From Hydra vulgaris (lineage: Eukaryota > Cnidaria > Hydrozoa > Anthoathecata > Hydridae): a stretch of DNA of 64,000 bases. Made by a program: the position numbers and the translations under genes. Location of the stretch: positions 7,798,501 through 7,862,500 of the forward strand of contig NC_088926.1 in the NCBI RefSeq assembly GCF_038396675.1, given 5' to 3'. Shown here one piece after another: positions 35,426-45,973 of this stretch (position 1 is the stretch's first letter; every line of letters begins with the position of its first letter). The notes beneath the pieces are model-generated. The model ran no database searches. It was not told where the DNA came from and saw nothing but the letters and a program-made list of their open reading frames with translations.

Positions 35426-38400
35426 TACAGATGGGAATCGAACCCTTTTTTTAAAGTTCGGGTCCGGTTCGGTTATATCTAATGTTTGAGTTCGGTTCAG
35501 TTCGGTCTTAAGCACAGTTCGGGTTCGGTTCGGTTCGGTATCAACACAACTGTTTTTTTATTAGTTACAAAGCTTTACATCCACAATGATAAAACACAAA
35601 TAAACTAAAGTAATATTAAGTAGTTAAAGCATTGCAAATAACTTGAATAATAATAATTTGCAATGCTTTTATACTGCAACTTCATAAGTTCAAAAAACAA
35701 TGCAGTTGCTAATAGCTGCAGTTAAAGTGCACAAAACATTAAAGCAGTAACTTTCTGAACACAGATAACGGTAGCTTAACTAGCCTACTGTCAGTCTAGT
35801 AATCAGGGCTGCATGTTGTATTTGAGAAATATCAGCATTTCCAATGTTTCTGGGTTTAGGCGAGCCCTGCGCTCACTCATCGTCACCCCACACACTGAGA
35901 ACACTCTTTCACTGGCAGTACTTGTAGCAGGAATAGCCAACAACTTTCTACCAATCAATGCCATCGTCGGAAGCTTATGTTCACGGTCAATGTCTTTCCA
36001 GAATTGCAATGCATCACACGCTGTCACGGGCAGTGCCAAGTATTTGTCAAGTTCATGTCTTGTGTCATTACTGTCGGCGTTAGACAATGGAGTGGCAACT
36101 GTTTTTAAGTCTGCCAGCAAATCATGCGATTCAAGATCAGCTTTATTCTTCTTTGCAGGAGGCAGCTGATCTGAATGACTGCATTCACTAAAACTGTCTA
36201 TATCTGTATTGCCTGAGTCCTTTCGTATCACCTGATTTGGTGAAGAAGAAATAATTTTGTCCACCATACTACGCATTTCTGAATAAACAAAATTGCGATC
36301 GTCTGTGTTGACAAAAGACAAGTATTTGTAAGAAGGAACAATAAGTGTTGATAGCTTGTGCAAAGGATGAATAACATATTTTTCATTCAAACTGGACAAA
36401 AAAACTGCCTTCAAATCACGCATACTGTCGCTGTCTGAACCATTGATCTTACAGACTGATCGAAGATAAAAATGCATTGGCCATACATCAGGGGACGTCG
36501 GCACATTGTCATGTGACAATTGTACAGTAGCCTTGTGAAAGAGATGCAAAAATTCTACGACGTCATGCAACAATTTTTCATTAACGTTGTTGAGTAGCTC
36601 AAGTTTGTCAAACTGCTTTGAATCAGCAAGAATTGACTTGACATGATCTAACTGGCATGACAGTGATTGCAAAAGAAAAAATTGACTGTTCCAACGAGTC
36701 GCAACATCCTGTTTGAGAGTGTGATTTAGTTCCTGGTTTTTCCCACTATGTTTAAAGTAGCCCACCATTTCCTTTGAAGTCTTGATCATTTCATGAACTA
36801 AATTAGCACCAGGGGATTTCAAAGCTTTTTCAACAGCTAAATTAAGATCATGACCTGCACAACTAAGTCTAACATCGTTGCGATAAGCCGACTTCATATT
36901 ACTCCCATTATCAGTCACAAATACCAAATTGTCACTTTTTATAGTCTGAGGGAAAAGTTTTTTAAGTATTTCAGTTGTCTTTGCTTTTACGGCAATGCCA
37001 GTCTTAGACTCACTAAACTCAAACAATCCAACACACTTACTTATAAGGCAATAACTGCTGTTAAGGTAATGTGCTGTAAAAGTTTGATAAGAGTATTTTA
37101 GAATGTCATCGGTCCAGTCATCATTTGTTATTGCGATATGAGTAACCCCAGCAAGTTCGTCTTTCAGCTTTCGAACACATTCGTTGTAGAACTTTGGTAG
37201 TAGTGTCTTAGACAGCGTTGTTCGATCACACATAATATCCTCAAGTTTCACTGATCCATACTTCGATCCAATATCAATCATTGTTTGAGCAAAGTGACGG
37301 AACCCATCATCCTGAACACACGAGAATGGCTGAATGTCTTTTGCAATCATGTAAAGGGCTGCACGTTGAGCATATTCACAAATGTGTTTAGGAACCTGTA
37401 AAGTATAAAGCAATAAACAATAGACATTAAACACATAGCAATACATAATGGCCTTTTTTTTTGTACTACAAAAAACATTGTATTTCTAAAATATTGCTAA
37501 CAACTTGTAACAAATATATTTTGCTATCAATGGTAGCAAGTGAAAAGTTAAAACAGTAAATAGGAAAAAGCAAGATCCGCAAACTATATTTATTAACCTC
37601 TGTCTTTTTAGGTAAAAAGCTTGTCATTTTTAATTGTCCAGGTTCTGAACTGATCTTATTGATGTGTGATGTATTATGTCTTTGTAAAGTTGTAGTATGA
37701 CCAATTGGCACTGACAACCATAATCCACACTGCTTACAAACGGCAAACTCCTTGACAACCTGTTGATCATAACATGATTACTCACAGTTATACAAAAATC
37801 AAATAAAGTGTATTATAACTAAGGTCAATTGACTCTATTTAGCATTTGATATTCAATTAATTATCAAACCTGAATGCTGCTCAGTTTGGCATTGTGTGCA
37901 ATATGCAATGCCTGAGAAATGCAGGTGATTATTGATTTATTGAAATATTTATAAAACTAAATAATTTTATATGCAGTAAGTATAGCTACAAACCTCATCC
38001 CCAACTTCAACGCAACGAAAGCGTGTCCAGCATTCACTCTTTGTCCATGATGCAGGTACTAAGCGAGCCGCTCCGTCTGTTATCAATTTCTCCAACACTT
38101 TTTTAGTCCATTTACGAGTTAATTTACTGTTACTCATTATTACTACAATATTATGTAATTATTGCAATCATTAATTACTAAGATATGAATAAAAACTCAG
38201 AACATTAACAACACCTCAATATTGCAAATGTTTAGAAACAACATTTCCATTTTGGTTGGTAATGTTATGAATTGTAGACTTATCGCGAGGTTAGAATTAT
38301 TTTGTTCTATTTCCCATTTTAAACGTTGGGAGAAAATTTTTCATTTTTTTCTAAAAGTAAAAATTACTTAAAATTTTAGCTAGTTTTTAAAGAAATAATA

Positions 38401-38853
38401 ACTTATGCTTTAAATAATTTTGATTTAAACAAATTATTTAGAAGAAATTTAAAAGTTAAAATATATTTTTAAAGTAATTATTAATTACTAAAATTACTAA
38501 CTCATTTTCTTCCAACACTTAATATGAGAGATAGAACAAAATAATTCTAATCTCGTGGTATGTTATACATTAGGTAATGAATTATGTTATGTATGTTACA
38601 CATTAGGTAATATAGCATGTTATGTATTGTAGTGATGTGCGAATTGCAAAATTTTCACTTTTTCAAGCCTCTATTTAGCTTGGTTAGGGCAAGAACAGTT
38701 GGTTTGATTCGGTTCGTTCACAACAGTTTTAAAGTTCGGGTTCGGTTCGGTTCGGTTTAGTAACAACTAAAGTTCGGGTTCGGTTCGGTTCTGTCGTAGA
38801 TAAGGTTCTAGTTCGGTTCGTTCGGTTCGGGTTCGGTTCGTTTCCCATCTCTA
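35426..38853. mobile_element. Autonomous hAT element, apparently intact
   Basis: Bordered by the perfect 8-bp duplication cttgatac (35418-35425 and 38854-38861). The terminal repeats are TACAGATGGGAATCGAACC and, inverted, TAGAGATGGGAAACGAACC (17 of 19 identical). Arrays of ggttcgg/ttcggttcgg occur just inside both ends (35457-35540 and 38690-38845), as expected for subterminal transposase-binding sites. The minus-strand transposase gene fills the interior without stop or frameshift. Total 3,428 bp. Confidence 0.9.
35803..38137 (-). CDS. hAT transposase, three exons, 632 residues
   Basis: Exon 1 38137-37994 (48 codons), exon 2 37759-37598 (54 codons), exon 3 37395-35803 (530 codons plus stop). 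Both introns have GT donors (GAG|GTTTGT, GAG|GTTAAT) and AG acceptors (caacag, ttacag) and keep phase 0. Exon 2 carries a BED zinc finger: C56, C59, H76, H80 (FAVCKQC ... LQRHNTSH). Exon 3 has the hAT catalytic core: D195 (ITNDDW), D264 (FVTDNGSN), the Cx2H pair (C281, H284), the RW motif (336-337) and E598 in ATSTASERVFS within the dimerisation domain. It cuts and rejoins the element ends in the nucleus. All key residues are present, so activity is plausible. The upstream in-frame Met at 37446 lies in intron 2 and is not the start. Confidence 0.9.
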
Positions 38854-38861
38854 CTTGATAC

Positions 38862-40727
38862 CCTCTTTATAGAACACCACTATTTTTCAAAAATCCAGGC
38901 CAAAGATCCATCAATAAAATAGATGTGTCATCTATGTGTCATCAATAAAATAGTTTTTGTGCTAATGTTCTTATTGCATCTATTCATAGCGATGCCAACA
39001 AACGATGATTTTGTTTAATTGGTAAATCGTAGCTGGTGATTTTTTAAATAGCAGTTGCTGAGTAGTTCTTTAAATTTACTTAAAACACGCTATAATACGA
39101 AACGTTTAAAGAGTTTGTATTTACTTAACACTTAGTATCATTTTTTTTTTAATTTTGTGAAGGTTTTATTCTCCTAATGTTTAAACTATAAATCAACTCC
39201 AAACTGCATACATTGCACTGTGCCCTTTCTGCTTAAGAAATTAATAACTAATTATTCAAAAGTTATTCTACTTTTAAAATGAACTTTTGTTAGGCTAAAA
39301 TTAACCTTTAGTAAGAAATATAGAAAAAATGTTATTCAAATTTTTATTTAAAATTTTTTAATATTTTCTAAAAACAAAAAAAAAATTAACAATATCTCGC
39401 AAACATCTAAAAATAACTTTTAAGTAAGATTTAATATAAAGTGCTACACACAAATAGACATGGATATTTTTGTAAAATATTTGCCCAAATTCTTCTGATT
39501 ATGATTGGTATGGTTTCGACCGAGAAAGTTTTATGCAACCTCTAGATGGCTTTGTCTTAGAGCATATAGAAAGTTTTATTGCCGCTCAATCCATGTTTTA
39601 TTGTAACTTTCCTATTCAAATTCGAAATATAAAAGTTGTTTCTTTTAAGTAGCACTTAATTTATTTAGCTGAAAATTTATCTTTTTAAGATCATCTTTTT
39701 GTAAAATAATTAAAAGAAGAACGGGGGGGGGGGAGAGAATTGGAAAGGAAAAGGAAAAAATTGTTGCTATCTTGGCCGCAGCATAGAGATTTCATTAATT
39801 GCTTGTTAAAAAATACCCCAAAGCACGTGGCTGTTAAAAAGGTTAATTTATTTTATAAAGTTCACATACAAGCTAAAAAAAATTATAAATCTTTGGCTTC
39901 TAACTTTTATTATAAAACTAAATGGAAACTTTCCAGCTGACATTTGGTCCTAAAAAGACATCTTTTAAACGTTCATAAGGACCAAATACCGGATCTTTAA
40001 GGGAGAGGGGGCGGGAGAGATAATATTTTATGTTTATTTTTTTTTTTATTATTTCTGATATCTTTAGGAGGATTAGTTGATTGAGGGAGGGGGTGGGATG
40101 TGAATGGTAAGTGTTGCACATTTTTGTTTAACTGTTGTCCTGTTGTTACTAAATAAACAAATTTCTTGTGCATACAAGTTTTTTTGTCACAAATCAAAAT
40201 TTGAATTTTTTCTTTTGTTAACAAAAAAATTTCTTCCTCTGCCCTTCCCGTTTAATTAAGAATAGTCCACACTTACTCAAAAAAATTATAGCATTGTTAA
40301 TCCTCTTAGTGGTAGTGCTAGTATAAGCTATAAATTAGTGAATATCTTTCCATATACAGTCAACCGTTACGACTACAGTTATTCTAAGTTAGTAATGCTA
40401 AATTAAAATTATTATTAAAATTGAAGTGTTATTAGTATGGTTATTAGTTTATTAATTTAACTGTTATACGTCGGCATTTCACTATCTGTATAGTATAGGT
40501 TGCTTGACAGTGTGAAAAAAGGGTGCGATACGCAAACATCAACTCGAAAAAGAGGTTCCACTGGATCTTTAGCAATGGTACGAAAAAAATACAGTCAACT
40601 GGTATTACTACAGTCTACATCTAATCCAAGTAATAAAAAGTTATGATATTTCTGTATTACAAAATTATACGTGACTACATCTAGTAACATGAACTGATTG
40701 TGCATGCACAATAATATTTTAATCTAG
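38862..40727. other. No confident gene; short repeats
   Basis: A G run at 39723-39732 and a short inverted repeat atttggtcct (39942-39951) / aggaccaaat (39978-39987) are visible. A plus frame at 39740-39940 is Lys-rich and not recognised. Confidence 0.4.
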
Positions 40728-40826
40728 CAGTACCCAATCTAGTACCCAATCTAGTACCCAATTTAGTACCCAATCTAGTACCCAATCTAGTACCCAATCT
40801 AGTACCCAATCTAGTACCCAATCTAG
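40728..40826 (+). repeat. 12-bp minisatellite agtacccaatct
   Basis: About eight tandem units, nearly identical (one attt variant). Confidence 0.95.
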
Positions 40827-40989
40827 TCATGATTAATTTTGTAATACATAAATAGCTACATGTAAAGATGCCTTTTCAATAATTTATAATTATGATAATA
40901 TAAATTGTTATAAAAATTATCACAATTATACATTTTTAAATAGGCATACATTGTGTAATAGTTATATTTTGCTACATACCTGCTGAGGT

Positions 40990-41420
40990 TAAAGCTTTTT
41001 TAATGGTTATACTCTTTTTGTAATGCCAAACAAAGCAATAAAGGCTTTGAAGCAGTCTTTCTGTTCAACATAGGTTCCATGACGCAGGACTCGTACACGA
41101 TAAGAACAGCTAAATTCATTGAATTCAACTTCCATTTAGCTATTCTTCACAACGAATAGGTCTTCTCTTCAACACTTTCTTTGTCGTAATAAGAGAAGAG
41201 AGGAATGAGTCTTGTTCGTCTTTTTAAGGGTAAGCATTGAATGCTTTAATAAAAGCTGCTCTGTCTTCTAGATTTGTTTTTTCGAAGCACTGCAAAAATG
41301 TGCACTGGCAGTTATTGCCTAATGTATGGTTTGAAAGTTGAGCTTTTTTCTCCTTTTCTTTTTTAGAGCCCAATGATTTTCTTTTCTTCGGCTTGTCCGT
41401 ACTTGTAGAAAATCAGATGC
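40990..41420 (-). pseudogene. Cys-rich N-terminal exon of an invertebrate transposase-like family
   Basis: Minus strand: KPKKRKSLGSKKEKEKKAQL, NNCQCTFLQCFEKTNLEDRA, FIKAFNAYP, KDEQDSFLSSLITTKKVLKR then RPIRCEE, and in another frame SYRVRVLRHGTYVEQKDCFK with AFIALFGITK. The order basic region, CxC...CFEK, RRP, then YxVRVxxxxxxVxxxCFxAFxxxxGI is one I know from multicopy transposon-like proteins of insects and cnidarians; I cannot name the superfamily. At least three frame breaks. Ends about 120 bp before the Sola-like element. Confidence 0.45.
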
Positions 41421-41543
41421 ATCCACCATTTTAACAGGTTTGTCAATAATTTTCTCGATTCTGATCGGTTTAGCGTTGTCATATGTTTAACAGCGAGCAA
41501 TGTGATTGTTCTTCCAGTGGGCAGATAAACTAGAAAGCTAAAT

Positions 41544-42276
41544 GGGTCATTCCATGCCAAGTGGTGCAAATTTTAATGAGGTCCCTCATGGACCATCTCA
41601 GATTTTATTGAAATTTTTTGATTTTGTACATATATATGTTAAAAGCATGTTTTGAAAATTTTAGATCAATATCTAATATGGTTCTTGAGAAAACGCTATT
41701 TAAGTAGTGGGCTATTTTGCATAAAATTTCACTCTACAAGAAAAAAGGGTTTTTTCATCATTTTTGACAGCCAATAACTTTTGAACAAGTTAGTTTTATA
41801 CTTCAATTATCATAAGATAGCAAGTGTGCTGTGGATACTTTGAAAAAAGAAAAAAATATTATTTCTGGCATCTTAACTTTTTCCATAATGGCGGGCTAAA
41901 GTTGATTTTTTTGTTTTAAGAATAAGTTTTTTTGTGATTTTAAAGACCTTAATCTTAAAAACTAGTTACAAAGTTAATACAAATCAAATTGCCTGCTGAT
42001 CTACATGTGGTGGATAAACATTTTTAAAAAAATCAGTTGATTAAAGAGCTGCATTCAAAAGTTATAGGTCTCCAAAATGAGTCAGATCGAGATTTTCGTA
42101 AAATTGATCTGTGATGCAAAGCATCTGTTACCTAAGATGGCACTTTTTTTATTTTATAAAATTTTTTATACGCATCAATTAAAGACTGTTAATTAATAAA
42201 AACCAAAAAAATTAATGGGCGCTTATTTATAACCCCCAAAAGGTAGTCTCTAAAAGTCAGGTAAATTTTCCATAAA
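41544..42276 (+). repeat. Left long TIR
   Basis: 733 bp, mirror of 45237-45969; starts GGGTCATTCC and ends near gtaaattttccataaaa. Confidence 0.85.
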
Positions 42277-42403
42277 AAATTATTACTTTTTAAAAGTTTA
42301 GTTATTGTTTTATTTAATTCTATATTACTAGTATGTCAATCTAAAAAGTACTAATAAAACCAAATAAATTGTTGTATTTTAGAACTAATTAATAATAAGT
42401 AAT

Positions 42404-45003
42404 ATGTCTGAGCTTTCTACTTGCTGTATTGGTAAAGCATTAAATGAACAGTGCTATCTATCTAATAAAAGTAAACGCTACCAAGAACTGTCTAAACAAA
42501 ACCAAGAGCTTATTTCTTTGAGAAGCAAAATAAATCCCATAGATTTTATTTGTAGCTATCACGAGAAAGTTTACTTGTCGAGGTATGAGAATGAACATCG
42601 CAGGTATTGTTGTAATCCGTTGAACAAGCACGCAAAAAATGTGAAAAGTAAGTTTCAATATTTAATATCTTAATTTAATAAAAATACCTTAATAACACTA
42701 AATAAATTAAAAAAAAAATATTTAATAATTATTTCCGTTATTTTTTAGATTCTCTTAGAGTTATCAGTCTTTCATATGCCAAAGATTTTGGTTTAATACC
42801 TGGTCAAAAAATTTGCACTAGTTGCAGAAAAGTTCTGAATTGCAAACATAATACAAAAGAAAATGAACTCCAAGGAAAATAAATTTATGTTGACAACCAT
42901 ACATTAAAAGATGATCTTAATTCAAGTATTGCAAGTTTTGGATGCTCACCTCTAAAACTTGTTTCAAAAAAAGATAGAGTTGCATATGGAAAGCGTAAAA
43001 TTGATAGCGTAAGAGCTCATACACAAAAGGCTGTTGCCAATGTGCTAGGTTTAGAAATAGCTGCACTTTGTGGAATTGAATCACCCTCAAAAAAATGTTT
43101 GAAAAAAACAAACACAGATTTAGACAATATTATGACTCAAATTAAGTCAAAATTTGAAATAACATTGTCAAATTCTGAAAAAATCACACTTCTTACACTC
43201 ACTCCAGACAGTTGGTCAATAGAGAAAACTCAGAAGTTTTTTTTTACTTCAAAAAGATCTGTAGTACAAGCCAGAAAATTAAGTAAAAAAAGTGGAATAC
43301 TATCAAAACCTTCTCCAAAATCGGGTAGAAAACTAAGCGAAGATGTAATTACAGAGGTTGTTCATTTCTACGAATGCGATGAATATTCAAGGGTTTGTCC
43401 AGGAAAAAAAGAGTTTGTTTCAGTTAAAGTAGATAGTAAAAAGCAACATATCCAAAAGCGCCTTCTACTAGTCAATATGAAAGAGCTACATATTGAGTTT
43501 AAAAAGAAATATAATTATCTTAAAGTTGGATTTTCAAAATTTTGTGAGCTAAGGCCCAAGTGGTGCATTCCTGTGGGTGGTGCTTCTGGTCTGCATGCAG
43601 TTTGTGTTTGCCAGTACCATCAAAATGTAAAGCTCCTTGTACAGAAAATTCCTGGAATTTCTGATTACAAAATCTTATTAAAATTAATGGTTTGTAGCAT
43701 TGAAAATAGAGATTGTATGCTGCATAGCTGCGATAAATGTCCTGCTAAAAAGGTTTTGTTAGACTACATTGACACTTTGTTTACAGAAAAAGAAATTAGT
43801 GAAGTTAACTTTTATCAATGGCAAAAATCAAATTACCAATGTACTTTAGTACCAGCAACTCTACCTTTAGATGAATTTATTGAAATGGTTTATGAACAGT
43901 TAGATAGTTTACGAGTGCATCATTTTATATCAAAAAGTCAAGCCACCTACTACCAACATTTGAAAACTAATTTAAAAGAAAATCAAGCTTTGGTTCTTCT
44001 TGACTTTGCAGAAAACTATAGTTTTCTAATACAGGATGCAGTGCAAGGTTTTCAATGGAATAACAGCCAAGCAACTGTGCACCCCTTTGTTGCGTATTTT
44101 ATAAAAGATGGAAAACTTGATAGTCAAAGTTATTGTGTTACATCAGATCATCTGAAACATGGAACAGATGCTGTTCATTGCTTTATCAGTAATGTTATTG
44201 ATAAACTTAAACAATTACAAACATTTGAACACATTATCTATTTTAGTGATGGAGCTGCATCACAATATAAAAATTACAAAAATCTTATCAACTTATGCTA
44301 CCATAAACACGATTTTGACATGACTGCAGAGTGGCACTTTTTTGCAACATCGCATGGTAAAAGCCCTTGTGATGGTGTTGGTGGAACAGTGAAACGTCTT
44401 GTTGCACGAGCCAGTCTACAATCACTAAACGATCCTATTGACACACCAAGCAAAATGTACAGCTGGTGTGTTCAACACGTCAAAGGAATATCTTTTTTTT
44501 TTGTTGACAAAGTTTCAATAGAAACACATACTACAAACTTCAATTTGGAAGAGAGATATCGTTCTTGTTCGACAATACCTGGGACACGAAACCACCACAG
44601 TTTTATCCCAATGTCACTTACCTCAATAAAAATAAGAAGAGTCTCATTTGATATTATTTGCACTAATGTGGATTTTTCTACTTGCAGAATTTATATTAAT
44701 AAAATTTCCAGTTACTCACCAGGAGAATATGTGGCCTGCGTTTACGATGCTCAATGGTATTTAGGAAATATTCTTAGTATTTCAGAAGAGCATCAAGATC
44801 TTAATATGAAATTCATGAAAAAGTCTTTATGTAACAAGTTTACGTGGCCATGCAGAGATGATCTTTGTTGGGTACCTCTAATGCATATTTTATGCAAAGT
44901 GCAATCTCTTAAAGTCCAGTCAAACAGTGGAAGATTTTATAGTATTGACTTAAAAGAAATCAATGAGATTATTTTATTATTTGAGAAATTTAACTTTTTG
45001 TAA
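42404..45003 (+). pseudogene. Sola-like DDD transposase, two exons, one nonsense codon
   Basis: Exon 1 42404-42647 (donor A|gtaagt), exon 2 42749-45003 (acceptor ttttttag). The spliced frame is 832 codons and is open except for one TAA at 42880-42882, after which it continues in the same frame. The N-terminus has a Cys/His cluster (FICSYHEK, RYCCNPLNKH, ICTSCRK). Middle: HAVCVCQYH and CDKCP zinc-like pairs. Core: LVLLDFAENYSF (D500), IIYFSDGAASQYK (D582), SHGKSPCDGVGGTVK (D623), a plausible DDD triad. Without the stop it would be a full-length transposase; the 653-codon frame from Met 43042 retains the whole core. Family naming (Sola2-like) is tentative. Confidence 0.8.
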
Positions 45004-45078
45004 ATTTTATTATTTTTGTTTATTTTCTTAAAAACATTTTGTTTGTTTTTCATTAAAAAAATTATTGTATTATAAAGA

Positions 45079-45101
45079 GGGGAGGGGACAGAGGGGAGGG
45101 G
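45079..45101 (+). other. Potential G-quadruplex
   Basis: Four runs of four G (GGGG-A-GGGG-ACAGA-GGGG-A-GGGG) as a tandem duplication of gaggggaggggac, in very AT-rich DNA between the transposase stop and the right TIR. Confidence 0.7.
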
Positions 45102-45236
45102 ACTTTATCTATTGGGATTTAAAAGTTCTTTATCTAAAGGGATTAAAAGGCTTTAAGCATTGATATTTTTTAATTGATATTTCATAATAAATAACATATA
45201 ATTCAATGCATTTATTTATTATGTCAATTTCAAAAT

Positions 45237-45969
45237 TTTATGGAAAATTTACCTGACTTTTAGAGACTACCTTTTGGGGGTTATAAATAAGCGCCCATTA
45301 ATTTTTTTGGTTTTTATTAATTAACAGTCTTTAATTGATGCGTATAAAAAATTTTATAAAATAAAAAAAGTGCCATCTTAGGTAACAGATGCTTTGCATC
45401 ACAGATCAATTTTACGAAAATCTCGATCTGACTCATTTTGGAGACCTATAACTTTTGAATGCAGCTCTTTAATCAACTGATTTTTTTAAAAATGTTTATC
45501 CACCACATGTAGATCAGCAGGCAATTTGATTTGTATTAACTTTGTAACTAGTTTTTAAGATTAAGGTCTTTAAAATCACAAAAAAACTTATTCTTAAAAC
45601 AAAAAAATCAACTTTAGCCCGCCATTATGGAAAAAGTTAAGATGCCAGAAATAATATTTTTTTCTTTTTTCAAAGTATCCACAGCACACTTGCTATCTTA
45701 TGATAATTGAAGTATAAAACTAACTTGTTCAAAAGTTATTGGCTGTTAAAAATGATGAAAAAACCCTTTTTTCTTGTAGAGTGAAATTTTATGCAAAATA
45801 GCCCACTACTTAAATAGCGTTTTCTCAAGAACCATATTAGATATTGATCTAAAATTTTCAAAACATACTTTTAACATATATATGTACAAAATCAAAAAAT
45901 TTCAATAAAATTTGAGATGGTCCATGAGGGACCTCATTAAAATTTGCACCACTTGGTATGGAATGACCC
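45237..45969 (-). repeat. Right long TIR
   Basis: Inverted partner of 41544-42276. Confidence 0.85.
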
Positions 45970-45973
45970 AAAT

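Larger units (their letters stand above)
41544..45969. mobile_element. DNA transposon with about 730-bp TIRs (Sola-like), 4-bp TSD
   Basis: The first 733 bp (41544-42276) return as near-identical reverse complement at 45237-45969. The ends are GGGTCATTCCATGCCAAGTG and its partner with one mismatch. Flanking direct repeats are aaat (41540-41543 and 45970-45973). The interior holds one two-exon plus-strand transposase gene. Four-bp duplication, GGG ends and a DDD transposase agree with the Sola group known from Hydra, but the assignment is from memory. Confidence 0.8.

Noticed and set aside
35813..36169. 118-codon plus-strand ORF inside the hAT transposase exon
   Set aside because: Antisense shadow of the dimerisation domain; the minus strand carries the hAT motifs.
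37397..37446. Start of the hAT transposase at Met 37446
   Set aside because: The 17 upstream codons are hydrophobic, lie before a good splice acceptor (ttacag at 37396), and would omit the BED finger exons.
40728..40826. CRISPR-like array
   Set aside because: The 12-bp units are directly adjacent without spacers, and the host is eukaryotic: a minisatellite.
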